Source: Halobacillus amylolyticus
GTDB taxonomy: Bacteria; Bacillota; Bacilli; Bacillales; Halobacillaceae
NCBI RefSeq assembly: GCF_022921115.1
Contig: NZ_CP095075.1
Span: 124,001 to 188,000 of the forward strand
Reading direction: 5' to 3'
DNA: 64,000 nt
The position numbers and the translations under genes are program-made. The notes beneath the pieces are model-generated. The model made no database searches. It had not been told where the DNA came from and worked only from the letters and a program-made list of their open reading frames with translations. Each line of letters opens with the position of its first letter. The stretch's first letter is position 1. Of the stretch, positions 8,338 through 16,131 are shown piece after piece.

Positions 8338-8709
8338 ATGAGTTCTAGTGATCGCTGCGAAATATTTTGCTTTGATGAAAAAAAGGTCAATCGCGTGCAA
8401 AGCCAACTGGATGAAATAGATTTTGAATCTACAGTGACGATATTTAAAGCTCTTGGTGATCCAACGAGAATCAAAATTGCCTTTGCTCTGACACAAGAGG
8501 AAGAGTTATGTGTGTGTGACGTTGCCAATATTATCGGTTCTTCGCTGGCTACGGCCTCTCACCATCTTCGATTACTGCGAAATCTGGGTATTGCAGGTTA
8601 CCGAAAAGAAGGGAAGTTGGTTTTTTACTCGTTAAAAAATAAACATCTTGGATCTTTAATTCCAACCGTTTTAGAGCATCAACAGGAAGAAGTGGTTTCA
8701 AATGGCTGA
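8338..8709 (+). CDS. cadC: CadC, ArsR-family Cd(II)/Pb(II)/Zn(II)-sensing repressor
   Basis: A 123-aa winged-helix repressor. The four metal-binding cysteines of plasmid pI258 CadC are all present at the same numbers: Cys7 and Cys11 (DRCEIFCFDE) and Cys58 and Cys60 (ELCVCD). The recognition region is SSLATASHHLRLLRNLGI. Metal binding at this alpha3N site releases DNA. A dyad matching its operator lies immediately upstream, and its 3' end overlaps the cadA start by 8 bp, so the pair is translationally coupled. The RBS is AAGGGGTGG. Confidence 0.95.
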   Translation: MSSSDRCEIFCFDEKKVNRVQSQLDEIDFESTVTIFKALGDPTRIKIAFALTQEEELCVCDVANIIGSSLATASHHLRLLRNLGIAGYRKEGKLVFYSLKNKHLGSLIPTVLEHQQEEVVSNG

Positions 8710-10837
8710 CAGTGTACAAATGACAGAACCAAAAACGAATTTTCGTGTTCAGGGTTTTACCTGAGCAGATTGTGCTGCTCAGTTTGAGCAGAATGTCAAA
8801 GATTTGCCGGGCGTACAAGATGCCAAAGTGAATTTTGGTGCTTCCAAAATCTCTGTTTACGGAGAGGCTTCCTTGGAAGAGGTTGAAAAAGCAGGAGCCT
8901 TTGAAGGATACAAAATTTATAATGAAAATGAACAAGTCGCTGACGAGAAGGTTCCATTTTGGAAAAATAAAGCGATGATTCAAATTGCCTTGGCAAGTGT
9001 GTTGGTGTTAGTAGGCTGGTTGCTGAGTCTTAATACGGGAGAAGAGAATGTGGTACCCATTCTCTTTTATGGTTCAGCTATGGTAATCGGGGGCTATGGT
9101 TTATTTTTTAAAGGACTTCGCAATTTAGTGCGTTTTAGATTTGATATGAACACTTTGATGACCGTAGCAATCATTGGGGCTGCCGTGATTGGGGAATGGA
9201 GTGAAGGTGCGATTGTCGTATTGTTGTTTGCGATTAGTGAAGCACTTGAGGCTTACTCCATGGATAAAGCCCGTAACTCCATACGTGACCTGATGGACAT
9301 CGCACCCAAAGAAGCTCTCATTCGCCGAGGGAATGAAGAAATGACGGTATCCGTCGATGATATTCAAATTGACGACATTATGATCGTCAAACCCGGACAA
9401 AAGTTGGCCATGGACGGTTTGGTTGTCAAAGGAACATCAACCATCAATCAGGCAGCTATTACCGGTGAATCGATTCCAGTTTCCAAATCAAAGGATGAAG
9501 AAGTCTTTGCCGGGACCTTAAACGAAGAAGGATTGTTGGAAGTCCGTGTCACGAAACGGGTGGAAGACACGACCATTGCTAAAATCATTCATATGGTTGA
9601 AGAAGCCCAAGCTGAACGTGCGCCTTCTCAAGCTTTTGTCGATCGTTTTGCGAAGTATTATACGCCGGCGGTCATTATTGCCGCCTTTTTAATTGCCATT
9701 ATCCCTCCTCTTCTCTTTAACGGGGGATGGAGCGAATGGATTTATACCGGGCTTGCGGTTTTAGTTGTCGGTTGTCCTTGTGCACTGGTGATTTCAACCC
9801 CCGTATCAATCGTCACTGCAATTGGGAATTCTGCCCGAAATGGCGTGCTCATTAAAGGCGGTGTGTATCTTGAAGAAGCCGGCGCACTATCTGCGATTGC
9901 CTTTGACAAAACTGGTACGTTGACCAAAGGGGTTCCTGAAGTAACCGATCTCGTTTATTTAGAAGAAGAAGAAAACTGTGAGCTTTTGGGCATTGCGGCC
10001 GCCATTGAAAAAGGCTCCCAACACCCGTTAGCCGCAGCCATCGTTCAAAAAGCTGAGGATGAGCAATTAGATATAAGTTCTTGGTCGATCGATGAATTTA
10101 ATTCTTTGACCGGTAAAGGTGTTCAAGCCAAAGTCAACGACGCGACCTACTATGTCGGCAGTCCGAAACTCTTTAACGAATTGTTGTCATCGGGACTTAA
10201 TAGCGAGGTATCATCTCAAATTGAAACGCTACAAAAACAAGGTAAAACCGTAATGGGACTTGGAACGAACGAGAAGATTCTCTTACTCATTGCTGTAGCT
10301 GATCCGATTCGGGAAAGCAGTCAGGAAATTATTCAGAAACTTCATCAACTCGGGATCAAAGAAACCATCATGCTTACCGGGGATAACGAAAATACAGCTC
10401 TGGCGATTGGAAAACAACTTGGCATAAGCAAGGTAAAAGCAGAGCTGCTTCCTGAAGATAAGCTGAATGCGATTAAGGAATTAAAGGAACAGCATAAGGT
10501 GGCCATGATTGGTGATGGCGTTAATGATGCGCCCGCACTAGCTACAGCCGACTTAGGTATTGCCATGGGAGGGGCTGGGACCGATACGGCTCTTGAGACA
10601 GCAGATATTGCTCTTATGGCTGATGACCTAGATAAACTGCCGTTTACCGTCAAGTTAAGCCGAAAGGCATTGCAAATCATAAAACAAAACATCAGCTTCT
10701 CGCTAATTGTAAAGGCTGTGGCTTTATTGCTAATCATTCCGGGATGGCTAACTTTATGGATTGCTATTCTGGCAGATATGGGAGCAACACTACTGGTCAC
10801 CTTAAATGGGCTTAGGCTCCTTAGAACAAAAGAATAA
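8702..10837 (+). pseudogene. cadA: CadA heavy-metal P1B-ATPase with TGA at the first Cys of its CxxC motif
   Basis: From the ATG at 8702 the frame is 711 codons, normal for CadA (Cd/Zn/Pb efflux). Codon 21 (8762-8764) is [20 protein letters not shown], where CadA proteins have CADC in the N-terminal HMA domain. All else is intact: [34 protein letters not shown] and about eight membrane helices. Translation could restart at the TTG at 8804, giving a 677-aa pump without the first metal-binding site; such pumps often still work. Options are a nonsense mutation, a sequence error, or selenocysteine insertion (Sec-x-x-Cys), for which a hairpin of suitable geometry follows. A 13-bp-stem terminator comes after. 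Confidence 0.85.
8761..8791 (+). other. Hairpins at the cadA TGA codon
   Basis: CTGCTCA-GTT-TGAGCAG (8775-8791) is a perfect 7-bp stem with a 3-nt loop starting with G, 17 nt after the TGA. An alternative stem pairs CTGAGCAG (8761-8768) with CTGCTCAG (8775-8782) and contains the TGA. The first fits the general bacterial SECIS geometry. The bases also encode a conserved peptide, so chance is possible. Confidence 0.35.
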
Positions 10838-10853
10838 TGCAGAAAAAATATCT

Positions 10854-10888
10854 GAAAGTCGGTCATTTTACTAAGATGACCGACTTTC
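10854..10888 (+). terminator. Terminator after cadA
   Basis: GAAAGTCGGTCAT and ATGACCGACTTTC form a perfect 13-bp stem with a 9-nt loop. There is no long T-run, but position and strength suit transcription termination of the cadCA unit. Confidence 0.65.
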
Positions 10889-10908
10889 TATCAAGAGGGA
10901 TTCTAACA

Positions 10909-11516
10909 ATGAAAAATACCTCCAACCAGACGAAATACAAACTCTTAGCACCGGCCTACGACCTTTTTATGGGTAATCGATTCTTTCTAAATGCACGGAA
11001 GAAGGCATTTGAGAACATTCAATTTAAAGGAAACGATCGCGTGCTTCTGGCAGGTGTAGGGACTGGCAAGACCTCCGTTTGCTTCCAGACCATATAAATA
11101 TTGTGGGCATTGATATTTCTGAAGGGATGCTTGCCCGTGCAAAGGAAAAAAGACCAAATGCAGAAACTCAACTTATGTTGATGAACGCTGAGCAGCTAGA
11201 TTTTAAAAATGAATCTTTTGATGTTGTGGTACTTCATTTGATTTTAAGTGTCGTAGAACATCCCAACCAAGCGCTGATGGAAGCATTACGGGTTGTAAAA
11301 CAAGACGGTAGGATCTTAATTTTTGATAAATTTTTACCCAATGGCCAAAATCCTTCGATAGTCCGAAAGCTATTTAATATTTTTAGTACAACAATAGGAA
11401 CAGACATTAATCGTAACTTTGGAGAAATCAGTAAAGGAGTCCCCTTTCGTACAATTACAAATGAAAGGTCCATCTCCGGAGGTTACCGAATTATCGTTTT
11501 AGCAAAAAGCGAGTAA
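10909..11516 (+). pseudogene. Class I SAM-dependent methyltransferase, frameshifted
   Basis: Starting at ATG 10909 the first frame reads through YKLLAPAYDLFMG and VLLAGVGTG (SAM motif I), then meets a stop at 11095-11097. The second frame picks up as LLPDHINIVGIDISEGMLARA and runs to 11516 with the remaining motifs. The frames join if one base is restored in the short A-run near 11070 (AAGACC read as AAAGACC), which gives GTGKDLRLLPDH. The joined product would be about 202 aa, a small methyltransferase of the UbiE/YodH-like type. The substrate is unknown. It may be a true pseudogene or a sequencing indel. Confidence 0.75.
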
Positions 11517-11582
11517 AAAGAATCTAAGACGATCAAATAAACTTAATCTTAAACTGACCCAGTGCAATTGCGGTGAAGAGTT

Positions 11583-11627
11583 AGCCTAATTTCTTAGAGT
11601 TTCAAGCGAGAAATTAGGCTTTTTTTA
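11583..11627 (+). terminator. Terminator after the methyltransferase gene
   Basis: AGCCTAATTTCT and AGAAATTAGGCT form a 12-bp stem with a 14-nt loop followed by seven T residues: a classic intrinsic terminator. Confidence 0.85.
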
Positions 11628-11917
11628 CTCCCTAAATGTTGTAAATCCGCACTTTCCTGATGCTACAACATTTAAGGATCTTAGTTGCTAATCAAAAATT
11701 TATCCTTTTACAGGGAATTGATCTCATGACAAATAGCTCTTAAATAAAATCGTCATTTATTTCTGAAATTCACAGTAATAAATTCTCTTCTTCGTATGCG
11801 TGTTATCAACGTTATTGATAAGTATATGGATTTTATGTGTGAAAGAGTATCTTCAACAATACGAACGGTCATTTAATGGAATAATGCCTAATTGATAAAA
11901 AATGATAAAATTTATTA
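11628..11917. other. Non-coding stretch, no gene seen
   Basis: AT-rich DNA with no supported reading frame. It contains an imperfect dyad TTATCAACGTTATTGATAA near 11803-11821, similar in style to the TATCAA repeats near the resolvase. It may be remnant transposon DNA. Confidence 0.4.
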
Positions 11918-11950
11918 TTGACCCTGTACCATAGTACGGAGTCCATACTA
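11918..11950 (+). promoter_or_regulatory. MerR-type promoter/operator
   Basis: TTGACC (-35, 11918-11923) and CATACT (-10, 11944-11949) are separated by 20 bp, longer than normal, and the spacer holds the dyad GTACCATAGTAC. This long-spacer, dyad-in-spacer layout is the hallmark of promoters twisted open by MerR-family activators. Confidence 0.82.
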
Positions 11951-11970
11951 ATAACTGAGGAGGGGATGAA

Positions 11971-12378
11971 GTGGAAGGATTAACAATAAGCCAAGTAGCC
12001 AAAGAAGCAAATGTCAATATTGAAACCATTCGATATTATGAAAGGCGTGGATTGATTTCTGAGCCTCCTCGAACGGAATCAGGTTACAGAAAGTTTCCTC
12101 TAGAAGTCGTGGAAGATATTAAATTTATCAAGCGAACGCAGGATTTAGGGTTTACTCTCGAAGAAATTAAAAACCTTTTAGCTGCTTCAAATGATGAAAA
12201 GTTTCGTTCTGAGGAAATGCACGATTTTGCAACAAGTAAAATGAAAGAGATTGAAGCGAAAATCCATGATCTACACAAAATGAAAACATTGCTTGAAGAC
12301 TTGGCAGAAAAGTGCCCTGGTTCTGGGATATCAAAAAATGAATGTCCAATTATTAAAAATTTTAAAGGAGTGAATTAG
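11971..12378 (+). CDS. MerR-family regulator, mercury-type with an altered metal site
   Basis: A 135-aa regulator with a GTG start after GAGGAGGGG. The N-terminal HTH (LTISQVAKEANVNIETIRYYERRGLI) and dimerisation helix are standard. The C-terminal KCPGSGISKNECPII matches the two distal mercury ligands of Bacillus MerR (C-x8-C). The first ligand, found as KCRDMYDF in Bacillus MerR, is here RSEEMHDF, so that Cys appears to be Ser. It may thus sense something other than Hg(II), or need only two thiols. It reads from its own operator and is 2 bp from the thioredoxin-like gene it presumably controls. Confidence 0.85.
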   Translation: MEGLTISQVAKEANVNIETIRYYERRGLISEPPRTESGYRKFPLEVVEDIKFIKRTQDLGFTLEEIKNLLAASNDEKFRSEEMHDFATSKMKEIEAKIHDLHKMKTLLEDLAEKCPGSGISKNECPIIKNFKGVN

Positions 12379-12380
12379 AA

Positions 12381-12641
12381 ATGGCTAAACGATTAGTAGA
12401 AGTATTTACGGCGGGGTGTAGTGTTTGTGAGGGTTCGGTGCAAGAAGTGAAAGATTTAGCTTGTGATAATTGCGAAGTAGTGGTTTATGATTTAAATAAA
12501 AAATGCGACACACTCGAATGTGAAGCAAAAGCGAAAGAGTATGGTGTGAAATCTGTTCCAGCCGTTGCAATCAATGGGAAATTGGTCAGCAACAACGGCA
12601 TCGACACCGATGCGTTAATAGCAGCTGGCTTAGGTCAATAA
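12381..12641 (+). CDS. Thioredoxin/glutaredoxin-fold protein with extra cysteines
   Basis: An 86-aa thioredoxin-fold protein. VEVFTAGCSVCEGSV gives the redox C-x-x-C (Cys13/Cys16); VKSVPAVAING holds the cis-proline. Four more Cys occur as CDNC and KKCDTLEC, which is unusual and suggests metal or metalloid binding, or a thiol relay. It starts 2 bp after the MerR-type gene with RBS AAAGGAGTG, so it is under that regulator. A 15-bp-stem terminator follows. Similar small proteins accompany mercury and arsenic genes in Bacillaceae. Confidence 0.85.
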   Translation: MAKRLVEVFTAGCSVCEGSVQEVKDLACDNCEVVVYDLNKKCDTLECEAKAKEYGVKSVPAVAINGKLVSNNGIDTDALIAAGLGQ

Positions 12642-12647
12642 ATAACG

Positions 12648-12680
12648 AATGGCAAGGGTGAGATTCTCACCCTTGCCATT
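12648..12680 (+). terminator. Strong hairpin after the thioredoxin-like gene
   Basis: AATGGCAAGGGTGAG, loop ATT, then CTCACCCTTGCCATT: a perfect 15-bp stem. It is palindromic enough to act in both directions and separates the MerR unit from the next gene. Confidence 0.8.
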
Positions 12681-12705
12681 ATTATGCAAGAAAGGAGAGT
12701 TTTTC

Positions 12706-13497
12706 GTGAATAAGGCGATTTTAAAGAATGTAACAATTATTTCATATGTCATTGCCATTACATTTATTATCACGATGATTACGGCTTCGGTCATGTTGAA
12801 TAATCATCAAATTATTTTGCCGGAACTTGCTGCAATGGCGATTGCCATGTGGGTATATCGAGAAGCCGGATGGATCAGGCAACCATCAAAGATTCTTTTT
12901 GCCCCGTCCCTCACTGCTGTCATTGGCTTTATGGTTAATCTATTACCCATTTCTTATGTAGGAAAAGTAGGTATCACCCTTATGCTTTTGATGCTCTTAC
13001 TGCGTCTCATTCGATCGAATCTGGCACCATCTATTGCAACAGGCTTACTGCCAGTGGTGATAGATGTAGACGGATGGTCATTTATTATATCGACTTTCAT
13101 TCTTACTTTCATATTGATGCTTGGGGTTCTACTATTTAGATTAAATAACGGGCTTGAGAAGAAGGTGAAGATACAGTACAAGTACATGGTCGTGTTTTTA
13201 GCGTTGAATTTCGTCTGGATTGGTTTAACTTGGGCCGTTGGCTATCCCCAACTAGCAGCAATCCCACCTATATTGATAACGTTGATAAATATGATATTAA
13301 TGTACATTCTGTTGCGGATTGTTGGTGTCCGTATCCCAGCAGTGTACGCTTTTCCATTGCTCCCGTTTATCTTTCCAGATAAAGTGGTAGCGATGTTGCC
13401 GTTAGGTTCATTGGTTACATGTGTATTTCTGTTTAGTTCAGTTTTAGCGTATAAAAAGGTGGAAATAAAACAACGGGAAAAAAGGGTCCTAATGTGA
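12706..13497 (+). CDS. Polytopic membrane protein of unknown function
   Basis: A 263-aa product from a GTG start, chosen because AAAGGAGAG lies 6-12 nt before it; the frame is open further upstream through the terminator hairpin. There are about eight hydrophobic segments, one charged loop around LNNGLEKKVKIQYKY and a basic C-terminus. No Cys/His metal motif stands out. It resembles HPP-type integral membrane proteins only in a general way, so I give no function. It lies between the MerR pair and a cluster of decayed genes. Confidence 0.7.
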   Translation: MNKAILKNVTIISYVIAITFIITMITASVMLNNHQIILPELAAMAIAMWVYREAGWIRQPSKILFAPSLTAVIGFMVNLLPISYVGKVGITLMLLMLLLRLIRSNLAPSIATGLLPVVIDVDGWSFIISTFILTFILMLGVLLFRLNNGLEKKVKIQYKYMVVFLALNFVWIGLTWAVGYPQLAAIPPILITLINMILMYILLRIVGVRIPAVYAFPLLPFIFPDKVVAMLPLGSLVTCVFLFSSVLAYKKVEIKQREKRVLM

Positions 13498-13534
13498 CGT
13501 AAAAAGGATCATGTATGAAGGGACCTGTAAAGTA

Positions 13535-13660
13535 AGCAGTCTGATGATCAGAAATTACCTTGAAAATTGTGTGACACGCGATGTTCGTTCCGATGATCCG
13601 GAGACCGTATAACGCACGGACGAAGAAATCATGAAGGTTTTCCATAAATATTCAGAGTAA
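13535..13660 (+). pseudogene. Short fragment of an unrecognised gene
   Basis: The frame reads MIRNYLENCVTRDVRSDDP, a TAA, then RTDEEIMKVFHKYSE and a second stop. It has protein-like composition on both sides of the stop but no start with a ribosome site. It looks like the 3' end of a broken gene; I cannot name the family. Confidence 0.35.
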
Positions 13661-13672
13661 GGAGCGAGACCA

Positions 13673-13919
13673 ATGAAGATAGAGGTCCGGTGTGCCCGGT
13701 TGCAAAAGTTGTGAAGCAACAAAAAAGCGTGTTCAAGACGTCCTAAAGGATTTTCCGAGTGTACAATTTGGTGAAATTGACTCTTTGGAAGAGCCAGAAC
13801 GCATAGAATCTCTAGGTGTGATGACTTCGGGTGCGATTGTCATCGACGGAGAAGTGGTTTTCTCCAGCCTCCCGAAAGAAAAAGTACTTCGCCATAAAAT
13901 TGAGGAAACGATGACATGA
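13673..13919 (+). pseudogene. Small thioredoxin-like protein, frameshifted near its start
   Basis: ATG 13673 begins MKIEVR, then the frame is lost. The +1 frame continues as PGCKSCEATKKRV with a C-x-x-C motif and MTSGAIVIDGEVVF, typical of the thioredoxin_3 / redox-active disulfide protein family of about 80 aa. Dropping one G from CCGG at about 13690 gives MKIEVRVPGCKSC, the expected form. AAGGAG precedes the ATG. The stop overlaps the next start (ATGA). Members of this family often travel with membrane permeases and metalloid genes. The frameshift may be decay or sequence error. Confidence 0.7.
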
Positions 13920-14316
13920 AAAAAACCATAGCTTCTATAGCGTTAGCCATTGTTGCTGTTGTGGTCGCCTATCCCTCAGTGAATTGGGAGGCTGATAAAG
14001 AAGCAGCTGAAACGGAAAATGTGACATTAAGTAACGGTGTTCAAATCGCTTTAACCGAGAAGGAAGCTGCGCTTTCCGGCAATCCCGGTGAGAAAAAAGT
14101 CGCTTTGACAGGTCTAGGTTTATTCTGAACAAGCTGTCAAGCTGCGGTCACAGCTGCGTTAGAGGAAACTGATGGTGTTCAATCCCCCATGTCAACTTTG
14201 AACAGGATCGCGCAACCGTGGTCTATCAGCCAGAGGTTGTATCAACCAAGGAAATTAAACAATGTATTACCGATCTTGGTTATCAAGTTAGTGACGTGAA
14301 GGAGGTTCAGTTTTGA
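13916..14316 (+). pseudogene. Secreted HMA-domain protein with TGA at the CxxC motif and a frameshift
   Basis: The N-terminus (MKKTIASIALAIVAVVVAYP) is a signal or anchor segment. The C-terminal part is a heavy-metal-associated domain like MerP or a CopZ fused to an anchor: VALTGLGLF-*-TSCQAAVTAALEE, with TGA at 14126-14128 exactly where the first Cys of C-x-x-C belongs. Further on, a CCCCC run at about 14185 lacks one C; restoring it joins HVNFEQDRATVVYQPEVV and runs to a stop at 14314-14316 overlapping the ccdA-like start. So there are two lesions, one of them the same kind as in cadA. Its neighbours are also damaged, so decay is likely. Confidence 0.7.
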
Positions 14317-14709
14317 ATACGATTTATGACCAATTAGACGGAAACTGGGCTGTGTCTCCTTTCTCGTACTTATTGGTTTTGTTAGGCGGAATTCTTAGTG
14401 CCGTGAGTATTTGTTATGTACCGATTTTAGTTATGTTTATGTTTAGTGGTTATATGGGCAAACATGCGTAAGAGGGAACCGGTAAAGCCCTTCGGATTAC
14501 GGTGGGTTTTACCGTCGGTATGATCATCACATCGGCTGTGATCGGTATTGTTGCTACCTTTGTCGGTAAGTCCATCATGACATTGTTTACGGGATACATT
14601 CTTGAATGTATGGATCCCTGCCGTTGTCGGTATTCTGATGGGGCTACAGCTACTAGGGGTATTTAAAATTTCACCTCAGGCATGGGCATTTGCACTTGAA
14701 AGAAAATAA
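14313..14709 (+). pseudogene. CcdA/DsbD-family thiol-disulfide membrane protein, inactivated
   Basis: From a TTG start after AAGGAGG the frame gives SPFSYLLVLLGGILSAVSIC, then a TAA at 14469-14471 after GYMGKHA. Similarity continues as TGKALRITVGFTVGM; near 14605 an extra base shifts the frame, and WIPAVVGILMGLQLLGVFK resumes in the other frame to the stop at 14707. CcdA-type proteins carry electrons across the membrane to extracytoplasmic thioredoxin-fold partners; the two genes before it would be such partners. Only about 130 residues remain, less than a full CcdA. Confidence 0.72.
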
Positions 14710-14862
14710 GGTAAAGGCTTGCCAAAGTGGCCATTTAGTTATTGTAGAACACCTTTTTGGAATTAAGATGGAAGGAATAATTTTTGAAATGCTTGTCAAT
14801 ATGGCCTCATTATTTGCTGTGTTTGTTATTCATCGAACGGAAAAAGAGATGCGTCTAGCCAG

Positions 14863-15144
14863 GAAGATTTATCAAAGGCACATATCCAACAGGCTAAAGC
14901 TATTGTCATTACTTCTGACTCATCGAAAGGGGAATTAGAAGCAGATCGGTACAGTATTGTGATTACGATTGCTGCAAAGATTGCTAATCCAAGTATAAAG
15001 ATCCTTACTGAAATTCTCACAGCGAAGCAATCGGAACATGCCAAAAGAGCAGGGGCTACTACTATAATCCCAGCTTATGAATCTTTGGGCAGGGAAATGT
15101 ATTATCAAATTTATAATAGTGGAATAGAGAGTTTCAATAGATAG
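14863..15144 (+). pseudogene. RCK/TrkA-N domain fragment of a potassium channel
   Basis: The frame EDLSKAHIQQAKAIVITSD...AKIANPSIKILTEILTAKQS...RAGATTIIPAYESLGREM is the second half of a RCK (TrkA-N) nucleotide-binding domain as in YugO-type potassium channels. There is no in-frame start: the frame is closed upstream at about 14850, and the pore helices and GYG filter are missing. It is a 3' remnant. A start-like frame at 14769 (MEGIIFEMLVNMASLFAVFV) lies in another register and is not convincing. Confidence 0.6.
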
Positions 15145-15303
15145 CACCACACGTAACCATTTTATAGATGGAAGGTTAGTCAATCCGGAGATACCAACAA
15201 AGGGTCAGAAGTATATATTTGAAAATCCTTCTTTCCTTTGATAACTTCGGATATATATGGTAGAAAGAAGAGTACGTTATTCTTAAAGAAGGAGAGATAA
15301 TTT

Positions 15304-15576
15304 ATGAACAAAACAGAATTAGTTAATAAAGTTGCTGAGGATTCTGAGCTATCAAAGAAGAATGCAGGTAAAGCCGTGGATTCTATTTTGGAATCTATTA
15401 CAGAAGCACTTTCAAACGAAGATAGTGTTCAAATACTAGGTTTTGGTAACTTTGAAGTAAAAGAAAGGTCAGCACGTAAAGGTCGTAACCCGCAAACAGG
15501 TGAGGAAATAGAAATTGCAGCAAGTAAGGCACCTGGATTCAAGCCAGGAAAAAGCCTTAAAGAAGCAGTAAAATAA
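15304..15576 (+). CDS. HU-type DNA-binding protein
   Basis: A 90-aa histone-like HU protein of full length: [20 protein letters not shown] at the N-terminus, [20 protein letters not shown] in the DNA-binding arm and [11 protein letters not shown] at the end. The RBS is AGAAGGAGAG. The chromosomal hbs gene of bacilli lies near spoIVA, so this looks like an extra copy carried by the element, where it could help bend DNA for the recombinase 0.6 kb downstream. It is followed by about 550 bp without genes. Confidence 0.95.
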   Translation: MNKTELVNKVAEDSELSKKNAGKAVDSILESITEALSNEDSVQILGFGNFEVKERSARKGRNPQTGEEIEIAASKAPGFKPGKSLKEAVK

Positions 15577-15933
15577 GATAATTTTAAAATCAGCATTATA
15601 CATTGACCCTTTTTTGTCTTGGGGGATAATTTTATCCTGTTATTAACAACAAAAGCCAACTTCTTTTTTAAATAAGCTTTCTAGAAGATTTGTTGATACA
15701 TTATAATTCATAGGTGCAGTTTAGATTGTTGTTCAATTCACAATTTATATCTGAATTGTGAACTTGTAATGTATGTATAATTATCTCCTCGATATTCCAT
15801 ATATTAGCAACTTATTCACTATCCTTTCAGATGTTTATTTAAATCCTTGTCTAATCAATAAAATTGAATTTTGTGTCAATTTAAAATAAACAAATTTAGG
15901 TAAGACAACTGAATAGTATCACATACCAAAAAG
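15577..15933. other. Non-coding stretch after HU
   Basis: AT-rich sequence with no supported gene on either strand. Short inverted repeats such as GGATAATTTTATCC near 15624 are present, but nothing I can name. Confidence 0.4.
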
Positions 15934-15960
15934 GCTCTTGCAATTAGCAAGAGCTTTTTT
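15934..15960 (+). terminator. Intrinsic terminator
   Basis: GCTCTTGC-AATTA-GCAAGAGC followed by six T residues. The clean 8-bp stem and T-run suit a terminator. It is about 360 bp after HU and just before the long palindrome. Confidence 0.85.
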
Positions 15961-15978
15961 GTATCTGTATAAAGATGT

Positions 15979-16022
15979 AATTCAATCGGTATAGGAACAT
16001 TTGTTCCTATACCGATTGAATT
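15979..16022. repeat. 44-nt perfect palindrome upstream of the recombinase gene
   Basis: A 21-bp arm (15979-15999, beginning AATTCAATCGGTATAGG) is repeated exactly inverted at 16002-16022 with a 2-nt centre. It lies about 110 bp before the recombinase start. It could be an operator, a recombinase-related site, or a transcript hairpin. It has no T-run, so it is not a typical terminator. Confidence 0.85.
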
Positions 16023-16131
16023 ATATTATAATGTAATCGATCATAAATTTAAATTAAGTGTATTTTCTAAGTAATATAAGTCTACACATCCTCAATGTAA
16101 AATTAAGGTGTGCACTGAGAGGAGTGGGAAA

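Noticed and set aside
11060..11100. Possible recoding or intein at the methyltransferase break
   Set aside because: The break is explained by one missing A and shows no slippery site or extra domain.
14690..14938. 82-aa frame between the ccdA-like and RCK remnants
   Set aside because: It runs through the end of ccdA and into the RCK piece in the wrong register, with no ribosome site.
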